A program made the position numbers and the translations under genes. The notes below the pieces were generated by a model. That model was not told the DNA's origin, did not search any database, and saw only the letters and a list, made by a program, of their open reading frames with translations. A stretch of DNA of 64,000 bases from assembly GCA_905221605.1 (NCBI GenBank), contig CAJNDS010001768.1:188001-252000 (forward strand), read 5' to 3'. Positions 1 to 9,838 of the stretch are shown here, piece by piece. This DNA is from Symbiodinium natans. Lineage: Eukaryota; Sar; Dinophyceae; Suessiales; Symbiodiniaceae. Every line of letters begins with the position of its first letter. Position 1 is the stretch's first letter.

Positions 1-6
1 TCAGGC

Positions 7-816
7 GCCTATAAAATGCGCGCCCCTATCATATAAGAGGTTGCGGTTGGGTTGGTGAGTGGCTGGCGAGTGGCATGTGAGGCACATGTGAGGGGATGTC
101 TCGGGGAAGAGCAAATGAGAAGCTTGTAAGGTCAAAAGGGGCTTAGGCTTGGCTATCCTGTGTAAGCATGTTTTTGCGTCGACCCTGTCTTTGAGTAAGC
201 TCTCGTGAGAATTCAACCCGATCCAGGGTTTGTCAGGGCCCCGTTTTGTTGTCAGTCGAACGGGCGCAGCATTCGTCAAGCAAGCTCTCGTCGCTCGAAC
301 TCCAAGACCAGGTCCGCAGAAGGCTCGAAGCAGCCAGAGGCCCGTAAGTGGCTCGCGAATGGCTCTATATAGGCTTGTAAGTGGCGCGAAGGCCCATGAG
401 GGGCCCGTAAGTTCGCAAGTGGCCTGAGCGGCATGTAAGCGGCATGTAAGTGGCATGTAAGCGGCACGTAAGTGGCCGTAAGTGGCGCGTAAGTGGTAAG
501 TGGCCCGTAAGTGGCACGTAAGCAGCCCGCAAGTTGCCAAGGGTCCCCGTAGGAGGCCCGTGTTGGAGGCCCGTGTTGAAGCCCGCACAAACCTGTGCAG
601 GAGACCCATGCAGCATCTGCCAAAAAACACCAGAACTTAGAAGTCAGGCAGCCTGCTCTTACGAAGCCTCTCCCTGAAAAACGCCAAAGGTTACGTACTC
701 TCCTTACCCACACGACCTGATCTTACATAGCCTCTCCCTGAAAAACACCTAAACTTACATACTCTCCTTACCCAAGGGACCCGATCTTATATGATAGGGG
801 CACGCTTTTTATAGGC
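7..816. mobile_element. 810-bp element with 32-bp terminal inverted repeats
   Basis: Positions 7-38 and 785-816 are inverted copies of each other with about 30 of 32 bases matching (outer end GCCTATAAAA). Inside are a degenerate GTAAGTGGC-type tandem array (about 343-540) and a direct duplication of about 58 bp (around 658-715 and 722-779, sharing GCCTCTCCCTGAAAAAC). No transposase-like protein is visible: the long minus-strand frames here are rich in repeated Leu/Thr/Arg runs produced by the array. It looks like a non-autonomous element. Confidence 0.7.
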
Positions 817-1446
817 TCCAGATCTTTGCTTGGACCTAAACCCGCCAAGCCCTCAACCCCCTATTGCCAGTGGAAACCCAAAACCTTAAACCCTAAAGCC
901 TAAACCCCCCTAAACCCCCAACAACAACCCCAAGCCTTGCACCCCTTAGCCCATGAAACCCTAAAGCCCTGCACCCGAAGCCCTTCACCTCGAAACCCTA
1001 GACTTAAATGCCCTAAGCCCTAACTTCTGGACCCCTAAACCTAAAACAATAGCAATAAAACCGCCCTGAAGCCCTGGAGCCCGAAAAAAAAACCCAAAAC
1101 CTGACACCCCTAAAACCCTCCGAGCCTTCGACGTCCTGCCTCCTTACTTGCGGCCCTCAAAACCCTCCAAACCCCCTAAACCCTAAACCCTAAACCCTAA
1201 ATCCTAAACCCAAAACCCAAAACCCAAAACCCTAAACCCTAAACCTTAGACCCTAAACCCTAACCAAACCCCAAACCCAAAACCCTAAAGTCCCCAAAAC
1301 CCCTAAACCAGGGGCTCCCAACACAGCTCCCGTGGCCCTGGAGCTCCGAGCGGTGGAGCGGCGAAGCCACGGCCCAAACCTGGGTTTAGGGGCTTTAGAG
1401 GGCTTTAGAGAGTTTAGGGTTTAGGGTTGGGTTCGGCCGGTCCACA
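817..1446. repeat. Degenerate telomere-like tract, mostly CCCTAAA sense
   Basis: Diverged CCCTAAA/CCCAAAA units with scattered unrelated bases; near 1385 the orientation flips to TTTAGGG. No coding island is convincing here. Confidence 0.7.
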
Positions 1447-1918
1447 CTAACAGTCAAATAACGTCGTGGCCTTATAACACACAGGCCAAAAATAGCACCA
1501 GGAATCCCAGTCAATTTTAGCATTTACCGGGTGCTTCTTTTTGTGGGTCTGCTGGTGGTGACTGTTAGGCACATAGCAGCAGAAATAGCACCAGAAAAAG
1601 CACAAACAATAGCACAAAAAATAGCACCAGAAATAGCGCCAGGAATAGCACAAAAAATAGCACCAGAAATAGCACAAACAATAGCACCAGAAATAGCACC
1701 AGGAATCCCAGTCAATTTTAGCAGCTTAGCATTTACCGGGTGCTGTTTTTCGTGGGTCTGCTGATGGTGATTGTTAGTCACATAGCACCAGCAACAGCAC
1801 CAGAAATACCACCAGAAATAACACAAACAATAGCACAAAAAATAGCACCAGAAACAGCACCAGGCATAGCACAAAAAAATGCACCAGAAATAGCACCAGA
1901 AATAGCACCCTTTTAGGG
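1447..1918. repeat. Tandem array of ATAGCACCAGAA-type units with a nested duplication
   Basis: Units of about 12 bases (AATAGCACCAGA and AATAGCACAAA variants) repeat over most of the stretch. A longer segment around 1497-1580 (containing CCCAGTCAATTTTAGC and CATTTACCGGGTGCT) recurs around 1705-1795, so an array-plus-spacer unit has been duplicated. The open frames on both strands are low-complexity products of the array. Confidence 0.8.
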
Positions 1919-2243
1919 TTTTAGGGTTTTGGGGTTTTAGGGTTTGGGCTTTTAGTGGTTTAGGGTTTTGTAGGGTGTAGGGTTTTGCGGTTGATAGGGT
2001 TTATAGGGTTCATAGGATGGCTTTAAAGGGTTTGGCGGGCTCAGGGGTGCAAGGTTTGGGGTTGTTGGGGGTTTAGGGTTTAGGCTTTAGAGTTTTGAGG
2101 TATCAGGGTTTAGGGCTTATAGGGCTTAGGGTTTATAGAGTTTTAGGGTTTAGGGTTTCTCGGGCTTAGGGTATGAGGGGTTTATAGGGCTGGGGGTTTA
2201 CAGGGTATAAGGGTATTAGGGTTTGGGGGTCATGGTGTTTAGT
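1919..2243. repeat. Degenerate TTTAGGG-sense tract
   Basis: Diverged TTTAGGG, TTTTAGGG and TTATAGGG units. Nothing else is seen. Confidence 0.7.
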
Positions 2244-2356
2244 CTAGACCCAGGAATACCTTGGGAATACAAAGGGCGCCCTTGTTGGTTTTAAGGGGAT
2301 GAAAAGGGAACCTCAACCCTGCAAACAGACAAACAAGGGCCTATTCCGGGTCCTAG
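2244..2356. mobile_element. F6 hairpin element, copy 1
   Basis: It begins CTAGACCCAGGAATAC and ends with the near-complement TATTCCGGGTCCTAG. The core contains AAAGGGCGCCCTTGTTGG followed by a run ending AACAAGGGCCT. The same layout recurs at 24410, 46741, 54247, 55375 and 57550. In gene B one copy forms an intron, so this copy may also be intronic. Confidence 0.7.
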
Positions 2357-2790
2357 CCCTAAACCCTAAACCCTAAACCCTCAACCCTGTTCTCTCTGAG
2401 TTGATGTCTATTCTCGCGGGTTCTGTTGAGGGTTCAAGGTTGAGAGCGGTGTTAGGGCCCTGCGCCTGCCGAACCTCAAACCCACTCCGGGACCTGAGGG
2501 TTTAGAGGGTTTAGAGGAGGGTTTAGGGTTTGGGTTTAGGGTTTAGGGTTTAGGGTTTAGGGTTTAGGGTTTGGGGTTTGGGGTTTAGAGGGTTTAGAGG
2601 AGGGTTTGGGGTTTGGGGTTTAGGGTTTAGGGTTTAGGGGCTTCTGGGCTTCTGGGCTTGGACTTAGGTGAAATCAGAGGTATCTTCGCCCGACAGGAGG
2701 GTACTACTGCGATCCTGGCTTCTTTACGTCTATGGCAGACATCTCGGTCTGGGATTTAGGGTTTAGGGTTTAGGGCTTAGGGTTTAGGGC
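2357..2790. repeat. Telomere-like tract with a short island
   Basis: CCCTAAA units near 2360-2385 face TTTAGGG arrays at 2500-2640 and 2755-2790. The island at about 2676-2750 is open on the minus strand (TEMSAIDVKKPG) and could be a small exon; this is weak. Confidence 0.5.
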
Positions 2791-3343
2791 GTGCCAAACG
2801 GAAGCGCGCTTTGGGAGCGTGCAGTAGTCTGCAGACCTACCCACCCCAAGACCGCCCACTTACAACTCCCAAGGAGTTAAGACCTCTATTTTTTACAAAG
2901 CATCACATGGGTCAGCACTCACGCCCTTTTGAGGACCTCCATAAGTGCGTGGACAGCTTGGGTTGGGCCAGGGAGGCTAGGGCCAGGCCAGGCTGGCCGG
3001 GCACAAACCTGTGCAGCAGGGCTGCTGCAGGACAGCTTGGATTGGTGCAGGGCCAGGCCTGGCTGTGGCATTAGCCCCAAGCTGTCCGCACACTGCCTTT
3101 GCCCTTCTTTGCGCCAAGGCAAGCTGGCAGGGCTGTGGCCCAAAAACTGCCCTCTGCCGCTTCCTGCCTCCCTGATCTTGGGCCAGGGCAGGCCAGCCCA
3201 GCCAGGGCCAGGGCCAGGGCCAGGCCAGCAGCGGGCCAGGGCAAGGGCTCACCCGCCTGGAACTCCCTCGCAGGGTCTCACTGAGCGCTCGACCAGCGCC
3301 CGCCTAGCCCAAAAGACAAGAGAGTGGGGTGGCGGGCGGGTTT
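2791..3343. repeat. GC-rich GGCCAGG-type repeat region
   Basis: GGCCAGG, CAGGCCAG and CCAGGGCCAGGG blocks recur from about 2965 to 3245 and are partly self-complementary. Four overlapping frames are open on the two strands, as expected for biased composition, so no gene is called. Confidence 0.55.
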
Positions 3344-4730
3344 AGGGTTTGGGGCTTTTAGGGTTTAGGGTTTAGGATCTAGGGCCCAGATTCGTTTAGG
3401 GCCGGTAGGCGCTTGGACCTACACCTGAAACTCCCGAATTCAACACGAAGCTCGAAACCCGATTCCCTCTTGATCCCCAACCCTAACCCTCACACACCCT
3501 CGAGTGGAGAGTATCCCCGAAGCAGCTTAATTCAGGTTCCCCGAAACCCGAAACCCTACTCGGGGTACTAAAACCCGCCAGCCACAAACGCCTCAGGCTC
3601 ACACAAAGACCAGGCCGCATGGTGACCTGCAGCCGCACGTTCCAAGGGTTTAGGCTTTTCGGCTTTCTAGGTTCTAGGTTTGAAGGGGTTGGGGGTTTAA
3701 GGTTTAGGTCCTAGGTGAAGGGCTAACGGTTTCACGTTCCATGGCTACCCTAAACCCTAACCACTAAACCCCTTGACTCTCTTGACCCCAACCCCAAAAC
3801 CCTAAACCGACCCTAAACCCTGGAACCCTAAACTGCTTCCTTGTTGGGGTGATATTAAAAATTGTCATTTAAAATTTGCTATTCCTTATTGGGGATTCCA
3901 TATGACAAAAATGCGAAATTACAACCAACGAGGACCCAGTAAACCCTGAGCCCTGGGATGTGGGTTTAATGATTGGGCCGCTCCAGCGAGTGCGCGTGCA
4001 CGCTTCCGACGGCTCCAGCTCTTTAGTTTGGATGGTTCAGGGTTCGGGGTTTAGCGCTCAGGGTTCAGGGTGTAGAGCTAAGGGTTCAGTGTTTACATTT
4101 AGGGGTATTCGATAAAGAACCAGGAAACAAAGCCGTGCCAAGTAGTAACCTGTATAAATCCCAAACCCAAGTTTTCAACAAGCGGATGCTCTGGGTGCAG
4201 GCAGGATTTAGGATTCCGTGGCCTGGGGTCTGGGGCTATTTTGCTTTCGTGTACATGGAGGTTCAGTGTACTCGTTCGAACAATGCGGTCTCTTATAGCC
4301 CAAGTACAACCCATCTTGGGATACTTAAAGGGCTAAGTGGGTAATACGTACACGTATATTTGGGTTCATAACCCTAAACTCTAGACCCTAAACCCTAAGC
4401 CCCTATTTTCGGGTTTTCGGAGAGTGTCTGAGATCTCGTTCTTAAAAAGAGAGCACCTGCCACAAGCTTCGGGCTTGTGCAAGGCCGGTACCTAAAGCCA
4501 GAAAAGAAGAGCCCTACGCTTTACCGTTTGAACCCTGAAAGCCTCAACCTTTCCAACCTGAAAAGCCGATGTGCGTGAAACAACAAAAGCCTTGGACCTT
4601 TAAACCCTAAGCCCCTTTTCCAACCTAAGCCCTGAAGCCCTAAACAGTAAACCCTAACACCCTTCCCCGTCACCCTGAAAACCCGAACACCGTAAAACCC
4701 TAAAACCCTAGCCCTGAAGCCCCAAACCCA
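3344..4730. repeat. Degenerate telomere-like field with small islands
   Basis: Mixed-orientation TTTAGGG/CCCTAAA units. Short islands open on the minus strand occur at about 3590-3645 (ERAAAGHHAAWSLCEPEAF) and 3965-4030 (ELEPSEACTRTRWSGPIIK). An AT-rich island lies at 3850-3910. Between 4100 and 4345 both strands are open, without recognisable similarity. Confidence 0.5.
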
Positions 4731-4790
4731 GTAAGCCTCACGAAAGCTTCTTCCAGCGCAAGGCGCCCACTCAACAACAACTGGAGGCTT
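4731..4790 (-). CDS. Possible exon, unknown protein
   Basis: Minus strand reads LQLLLSGRLALEEAFVRL with no stop, between CCCTAAA-type DNA on the left and TTTAGGG on the right, the same arrangement as proven exons of gene A. The amphipathic Leu/Glu pattern looks like a helix. It may belong with the WD40 pieces upstream. No family is recognised. Confidence 0.3.
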
Positions 4791-5046
4791 AGGAGGTTTA
4801 GGGTTTAGGGCTTCCAGGACTAACATGTTTTTAGGCCTTCTCACGCGTGTGCCCTAAACCCTGACAACCCGAGAAAACCCCAAATAAAGCCTGAAACTCC
4901 CAAAGGGAGGCAAAAAAGCCGAAAAAAACCCTTTAGAACACCGTAAGCACCCTCAGCAACCCAGAAAAAAACACTCTAAGCACCCTAGATGACCAAAAAA
5001 GACCCCAAACCCTAAACCAAAAAAAAACAACCTAAGCCCTCAGAAA

Positions 5047-5117
5047 CAACTCAGCCCTGGGCCCGGCAACCACCAGGCGGCCCTCATCGGCGAAGGCCAC
5101 ACACCAGAGCGCGCCAC
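5047..5117 (-). CDS. WD40-repeat exon fragment
   Basis: Minus strand reads ALWCVAFADEGRLVVAG, matching the early strands of a WD40 blade (consensus V..VAFSPDGRLLASG). The left flank is degenerate CCCTAAA and the right flank is TTTAGGG-like. The WD40 piece at 6941-6996 lies upstream on the same strand and carries the complementary blade part (VWD...CLATL), so the two may be consecutive exons of one beta-propeller protein. Other blades were not found. Confidence 0.55.
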
Positions 5118-5314
5118 TAGCACAGGGTTTAGAGGGCTTGGGACATGGGGTTGCACAGGGTTTTACGTTTTCAGGGTTTCAGGGTTTGGAGTCCAGGGTT
5201 GTTGTTGAGTTTGGCCGCGTTTCGAGGCGTGCGGGGGCAGGGGGGCTAGGGCTTAGGGCTCTTCAGGGTCAGAAAAAGGGGGGAGGGAGACTCAAGAAAC
5301 CCGCAACCCGAAAC

Positions 5315-5515
5315 TCATGAGGCAAGCCAGCGCAGGGTGCAAGAGGATGGAGGCAGAAAGCGAAGCTTTTGGTTCTTGCCCTTCTCGTCCTTGTTGCCTT
5401 CACCACGCCCCCTCTTGGCACCACCTCCCCCAACACTGGACAGCGTCACGGAACAGCCGTTAGGGAAGCCCATCTTCAAGCAAGTTGTGCGGTGGGTTGT
5501 CCAACTCCAAGACAC
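5315..5515 (-). CDS. Possible terminal exon, Gly/Lys-rich hypothetical protein
   Basis: Minus strand is open for 66 codons and ends in TGA. It reads KMGFPNGCSVTLSSVGG, then a basic Gly/Lys/Arg stretch (GGGAKRGRGEGNKDEKGK) and a hydrophobic tail. The composition differs from the repeat-derived frames nearby. Plus-strand frames are also open, so strand is not certain. No family is recognised. Confidence 0.35.
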   Translation of the reverse strand: MSWSWTTHRTTCLKMGFPNGCSVTLSSVGGGGAKRGRGEGNKDEKGKNQKLRFLPPSSCTLRWLAS

Positions 5516-5669
5516 GGCCCGCCGAAGGTGAAGGTAAAGAGCTTAGCCTTCTTCATCAAGGGATGCTGGAGTGGATTCCCATCATCACAAGGATCATGAA
5601 GGAGCAAACGGTGGAGTCCCCTTCACAGTACTCGAAAAGGGGGCGGATAGTATCCATATTAACATAGTG

Positions 5670-5919
5670 GCACCCTTTTTGTGTTGGCTACTTTATCAGC
5701 AAACCCAGAACCCAAAAATGGTAAAGTGTACCACTGGGCTACCAAGGGGTCTAGGGCTGGGAGTTTGGGGTGTACGGAACTGGGATTTAGGGCTTGGGGT
5801 TGAGGGTTTAGTGATGACGGGTCTTATAAGGGTTAAAGGGCTGAGGGTGTTGGTTACTGTATCAGGAAACCCATAATCAAAAAAAAAGGGTAAAGGGTAA
5901 CTAGCACTGGGCTACCAAG
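5670..5919. mobile_element. Two F4 element right-hand fragments
   Basis: 5670-5746 and 5841-5919 each contain TTGG(C/T)TACT...ATCAG, a run of AACCC and A, then CACTGGGCTACCAAG, the right part of F4. The left TIR (CTTGGTAGCCCAGTAACC) is missing from both. They are separated by TTTAGGG-like units, suggesting a duplicated truncated copy. Confidence 0.55.
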
Positions 5920-6049
5920 TTTTTTGGGATGGGAGTTTAGGGTGTACGGGGTTGGGATTTAGGGCTTGGGGTTGAGGGCTTAGGGATTGGGGGTCTCAGG
6001 GCCAAAGGGCTGAGGGTGAGGGTGTTTGAGGTTGGGGTTGCATGGTCCC

Positions 6050-6112
6050 GAAGGTCTTCGCCCAATGGCGGCTCTGATGGCACTTGGCAAAATGGCACCC
6101 CGATGTTTCTTC
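6050..6112 (-). CDS. Possible exon, unknown protein
   Basis: Minus strand is open (LGEETSGCHFAKCHQSRHWA), with paired Cys and His residues. It is bounded by TTTAGGG-sense units on both sides. A second minus frame is also open, so the call is tentative. Confidence 0.3.
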
Positions 6113-6264
6113 GCCGAGGTTAAGGGTTTAAGGGTTAAGGGTTAAGGGTTGAGGGCCGAGGGGTTAAGGGTTAAGGGCTAAGGGCTAAGGGTTAAGGGTT
6201 AAGGGTTAAGGGTTAAGGGTTGAGGGTTAAGGGTTAAGGGTTAAGGATTAAGGGTTAAGGGCTA
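6113..6264. repeat. TTAAGGG variant telomere-like array
   Basis: About 20 units of TTAAGGG with GGCTAAGGG and GAGGG variants, a homogenised variant of the TTTAGGG unit. Confidence 0.85.
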
Positions 6265-6362
6265 CGCTTGAAATGCGTCGGCAAAGCTGGGTCAGCGCAT
6301 CGGGGCCGTAACAACGATTTTCAGCGAATGCGATGTCCGGGTTGGCACCCATACCACAGCGT
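6265..6362 (-). CDS. Likely exon, unknown protein
   Basis: Minus strand is open for over 30 codons with natural composition (GMGANPDIAFAENRCYGPDA, then LTQLCRRISS). It follows the TTAAGGG array. No domain is recognised. Confidence 0.4.
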
Positions 6363-6940
6363 CGCTTCTCAGCTACTTTGATACCCTACTTTGGAGTACA
6401 CCCTGGAAGAAAGGTTTACACTCTTTAGGTATATGTAGCTATAATAGGAACCCAGAACCAAGAAAAGTATTAAAGTATAGTACTCCCAAACCCAGGACAT
6501 TGTTACCCAAGCACCTTGGAGCTGCTTGAAGGGTGATCACCGATTCATCGAGTTATGCTGCAATGTACTTCCGGGACTCGCAGGTTTCCTCTACCGGCCA
6601 CGGGGCTACAGTAGAGCTTTAGAAGGCACACGTACCCTAAATCACTAAACTTTTAAACTCTGGACGCTTCATCCTTCTGCAAGCCCTGCAGCACGGGCAC
6701 GCATACTGAATTCTGCAAAAAAGGCTGGATTTCCGGTGAGCCGTGTGTTTAGGGTCTTGTCGGGTGAAGGGAACCGAAAAACCCTCAGCCGCAAAGGTAT
6801 CATATCCCTAAACCAAAACCCCCGAAACCCATCCCCCTTTCGCGGTTTAGGGTTTTGGGTTTAGGGCTTTAGGGTTTGGGATTTAGGGTTTTAGGGTTTA
6901 GGGTTCAGGTTTTAGGGTTCAGCCCGCCCGCTGGCCTACC
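6363..6940. other. Stretch without a recognised gene
   Basis: Unique DNA up to about 6780, including a possible F4-like fragment near 6430-6500, then CCCTAAA (6800-6835) facing TTTAGGG (6840-6920). No convincing exon is seen. Confidence 0.4.
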
Positions 6941-6996
6941 CTCCTGGCCCAGTGTTGCCAGGCAGTGGCCGGTGCCAGTGTCCCACACCTGCTTAA
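6941..6996 (-). CDS. WD40-repeat exon fragment
   Basis: Minus strand reads QVWDTGTGHCLATLGQEG, the classic end of a WD40 blade (LWD...G.CL.TL.GH). Edges are splice-like, with the frame ending in GGCCAGGAG before GGTAGG. It lies about 1.8 kb upstream of another WD40 piece (5047-5117). The protein is presumably a propeller scaffold; the partner is unknown. Confidence 0.6.
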
Positions 6997-6999
6997 AGG

Positions 7000-7385
7000 G
7001 TTTAGGGTTTAGGATTTAGGGTTTGGGGCTTATTAACCTTAAGCCTACGGTTGCCCCCAGCCTCGAAACCCCAACCCCAAAACCCCCAACCCCAAACAAC
7101 GCAACCTTCACCCTGAAGCCTACAAGGCCCTCAGGCCTCAAGGGCTGACAGGCGGAAAGGGTTGTAGGTCAAGGGGGGGGGGGGGGAGAAGTGGCGTCTA
7201 GGGCTTTGGAGGTTTGTTCGGAGGGGTTTAGTGCCTAAGCCCCAAGCCCTGAGCCCTGAGCCCTACACCCTAAACCCTACATAAACCCTAAAGCTTAAAC
7301 CCCAAACCTAAATAAGCCCCTGGCAGATATCAACTCACACAGTTACGCTGCATTACACGAGCTTTCAGAAATATCAGGGAAGCGT
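7000..7385. repeat. Mixed telomere-like DNA with a poly-G tract
   Basis: TTTAGGG at 6995-7030, degenerate CCCAAAC units, a run of about 16 G at 7170-7187, then CCCTGAG/CCCTAAA units to about 7320. No coding island is seen. Confidence 0.5.
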
Positions 7386-7847
7386 TTAATGACTACGCAC
7401 CAATGTTGGCTCGACCTGCTCCCACTGTGCTATGGCAGTGTTCATTGTTCTGTCAGCCTCATAGAAGCGTTCTCTCATGACTGACGCCTCGCTCTGAGGA
7501 AGGCTTGTTTGAGCAGAGGCGGCAATGCGGACTCTGTGTAGATAATGATGAGCGTCTCTCTCTGTCCAGGTCGCGGTGGTAGGTGATTAAGGCCCAACCG
7601 TAGAAGCCCTGCTGGCCACCCCGGACAGCTCAGCTATGATACGAACGAAGGGATGCTGTTTCAGGAAAAATTGGGCTTGTTGGGCATGAGAGAACGTTGG
7701 TGCGGATAGTGCTATTCTTCTACTGGCTCCAATTTTACTCGGTCCAAAAGAGCCCAAGAAGGCTCCCAGGGAGTCTTGTCGTAAGGTTTTGGGCCCACAA
7801 GCCTGGCCATGCAAGGTTCTTGGGCTGCTTTGAGCCCAGGGGACCAA
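7386..7847 (-). pseudogene. Long minus-strand frame interrupted by one in-frame TAA
   Basis: From 7847 the frame reads about 86 codons, including SHAQQAQFFLKQHPFVRIIA and ELSGVASRAS, to a TAA at 7587-7589. The same frame then continues for 66 more codons with natural sequence (TERDAHHYLHRVRIAASAQT, later MRERFYEADRTMNTAIAQWE) to a TAA at 7386. A GT donor (TTG|GTGCGTAG, near 7404) may mark a true exon end. Either a very short intron removes the stop or this is a damaged gene. No family is recognised. Confidence 0.45.
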
Positions 7848-7892
7848 AAGCCAGAACCCTAAACCCTAAACCCTAAACCCAAAACCCTAAAC

Positions 7893-7970
7893 CCCTTCTT
7901 CGTTCCAACGGAAGGCATGCCCAAACGACCATGGCCTCCATGATTCCACAGCAGCACGGGGGGTCTCCAC
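7893..7970 (-). CDS. Likely exon, Trp-rich unknown protein
   Basis: After an AAG acceptor the minus strand reads VETPRAAVESWRPWSFGHAF then RWNEE. Flanks are CCCTAAA on the left and degenerate CCCAAAC on the right. The natural composition with three Trp supports coding. It is just upstream of the broken frame at 7386-7847 and could be the same gene. Confidence 0.45.
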
Positions 7971-9460
7971 CTTGTACCCCAAACCCCAAAAACCCAAAAG
8001 TCTAAACCCCAAACCCCAAACCCCAAACCCCAAACCCCAAACCCCAAACCCTAAACCCTAAACCCTAAACCCTGAACCTTTGCACACTCGATCCTTGGCC
8101 TTCGCTACACCATCTTCCCCGGCTGCAGCCAAGCAATCGCCTGCAGCAGCTGGGCTCAGGGTTTGAAAGGTTTAGGGTTTAGGGTTTAGGGTTTAGGGTT
8201 TGGGGTTTGGGGTTTGGGGTTTAGGGTTTAGCTAGGGTTTAGGGGTTAAGACCCGTGCCTGCAGCTCACTTGGAGGGTTCAGGGTTCAGGGCGCTCCAAA
8301 TGTCGCCCAAAAAATAAAAAGTTCAAGTCTACAAATAAGGGTGTAGGTAGGGGGCTCTCAATTTCGAGCATGCAAGAACTCGTCTACGTCGGGCCCTGTG
8401 CGGGATGCCATGAAATCCACGGATAAACGCCATTGATGTCCTAAACTTCGTGTTCAGCATGCAGGTCCCCAAACCCTACATGATCCCCCGTAACCCTAAG
8501 GCTTTCAGGACGCGAATGTTCGGGTTTTTGGGCCCGATGCTTATTTTCGGGTTTTTGGCCCCGAAACGTTCCTATTATCAGGTGTCGGGGCTAATGTTGA
8601 GCCTAAGGGTAACCCTCTTCGATGGGAGCAGCGTTTAGAGTTCAAGGCTCCTCTCTGTCTTTGTCTCTCGTCTTCTTGTCCTGTGTTTTCGTTTTCATGT
8701 GTGCTAGGTCCCACGATGCCTGGGATGCTGGGGTGTCCATACCCCTAAACCAACGTAGGTTAACCGTTTTGACCTAATATAGGGGCCTTAATCAGTAGAA
8801 TCGTTTTCTCTTTGTTGATGTATATCTCTCCCTACTAGCAGTAACTAATTTACATCCTGCCTTTTGGTGAATTTCGCTGTCCTAGACTATGTATATATAT
8901 ATATATATATGCATGATATATGCATGTAGGTATTCTTATCTGCATAACAGCGATATTCAAGTTGTTCTACTGATCCATAATATGATGAACTGCCACAAAG
9001 ACGCCTCGCGCTGCAACGGCCCAGAGAGCTTTGCCTGGACCTGGCACGTCCCACCCTGTTTCTCTGAACCCCTTTAGGAGGTTGGGGTTTAATTCGGGTT
9101 TAGGGTTTAGGGTTTAGGGTTTAGGGTTTAGGAAGCCAAAAGCCCCGAAAGCCCTGAGGCCTAAACCCCACAGCCCTAAACCTTCAACCTAAGTCGTCTC
9201 ATTTTGTTGTGCTTCCGAGGGCTGAGAAGGGAGTCTAACTGCTAAGGAATAGCTTAGGGTTTAGGGTTGAGGGTTCAGGGTTTAGGGTTTGGAGATAAGG
9301 GCTTGGGGTTTTACTGTAGGGTATAACCCCTGAACCCTGAACCCTCCACCCTGAACCCTAAGGGGTACGGCACCCTGATAATACGGACCCCAAAAAGGGG
9401 CCCTGATGTCGATAACTAACCCAAACCCTCAACCCTATGAAGCCCAGGAAACCCGTTTTC
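7971..9460. repeat. Telomere-like field with AT microsatellite and small islands
   Basis: CCCCAAA/CCCTAAA arrays (7975-8080) face TTTAGGG arrays (8168-8235) across an island at 8085-8160 that is open on both strands. 8300-8870 is mostly unique and has one 62-codon plus-strand frame with no similarity I recognise. A (TA)n run lies at 8891-8912. TTTAGGG at 9088-9132 and mixed units follow. Confidence 0.5.
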
Positions 9461-9568
9461 AGGGATCTTCCGATTTGGGGGTTTCCGAAATTACGGGTAC
9501 CTTATGGTAAGGGGTCCTACTATTTCGGGTCGACTTTAGGGGTCCCCTACTTTAGCAAACCCCCACTT
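9461..9568. mobile_element. F8 hairpin element, copy 1
   Basis: GGGGGTTTCCGAAATTACGG on the left and CCCCTACTTTAGCAAACCCC on the right face each other around GGGGTCCTACTATTTCGGGTC. Related copies lie at 14688, 19008, 28057, 38690 and 47100. Confidence 0.55.
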
Positions 9569-9740
9569 CTTGGCAGCTTCTGCCTGGCCTTTGTACTCGC
9601 CGACGCACCTGCCTGGCATGCAGATCCAAGCATGAGCATGGGGTGTGAATCTACCTCTCTGTTGAAGAAGACCCCCCCCCCCCCCCCCCCCCCACCCCCC
9701 AAAAAAAAAGGGTTTATAGGGTCTAGGGTAGGACCACTGT

Positions 9741-9838
9741 TTGCTTAAGAACCCCCCAAAAATGAAGATAGTAATCTCCAAATTACCTTATTAAGGGAGA
9801 ACATCTTTATTCTTGGGTGGTCTTAAGCGAATTAGTAG
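9741..9838. mobile_element. F7 hairpin element, copy 1
   Basis: TTGCTTAAGAACCCC at the left and GGTCTTAAGCGAATTAGTAG at the right are inverted copies. The core is AT-rich (AATGAAGATAGTAATCTCC). It matches 25026-25141 and 59261-59371. Confidence 0.7.

Noticed and set aside
1447-1874. Cys/Tyr/Trp-rich or Ala/Pro/Glu repeat proteins
   Set aside because: They arise from the AATAGCACCAG tandem array, are open in several frames and lack non-repeat sequence.
2811-3345. Overlapping frames of 60-138 codons on both strands
   Set aside because: GGCCAGG repeats remove stops from all frames; composition is Gly/Pro/Ala/Arg and no motif is present.
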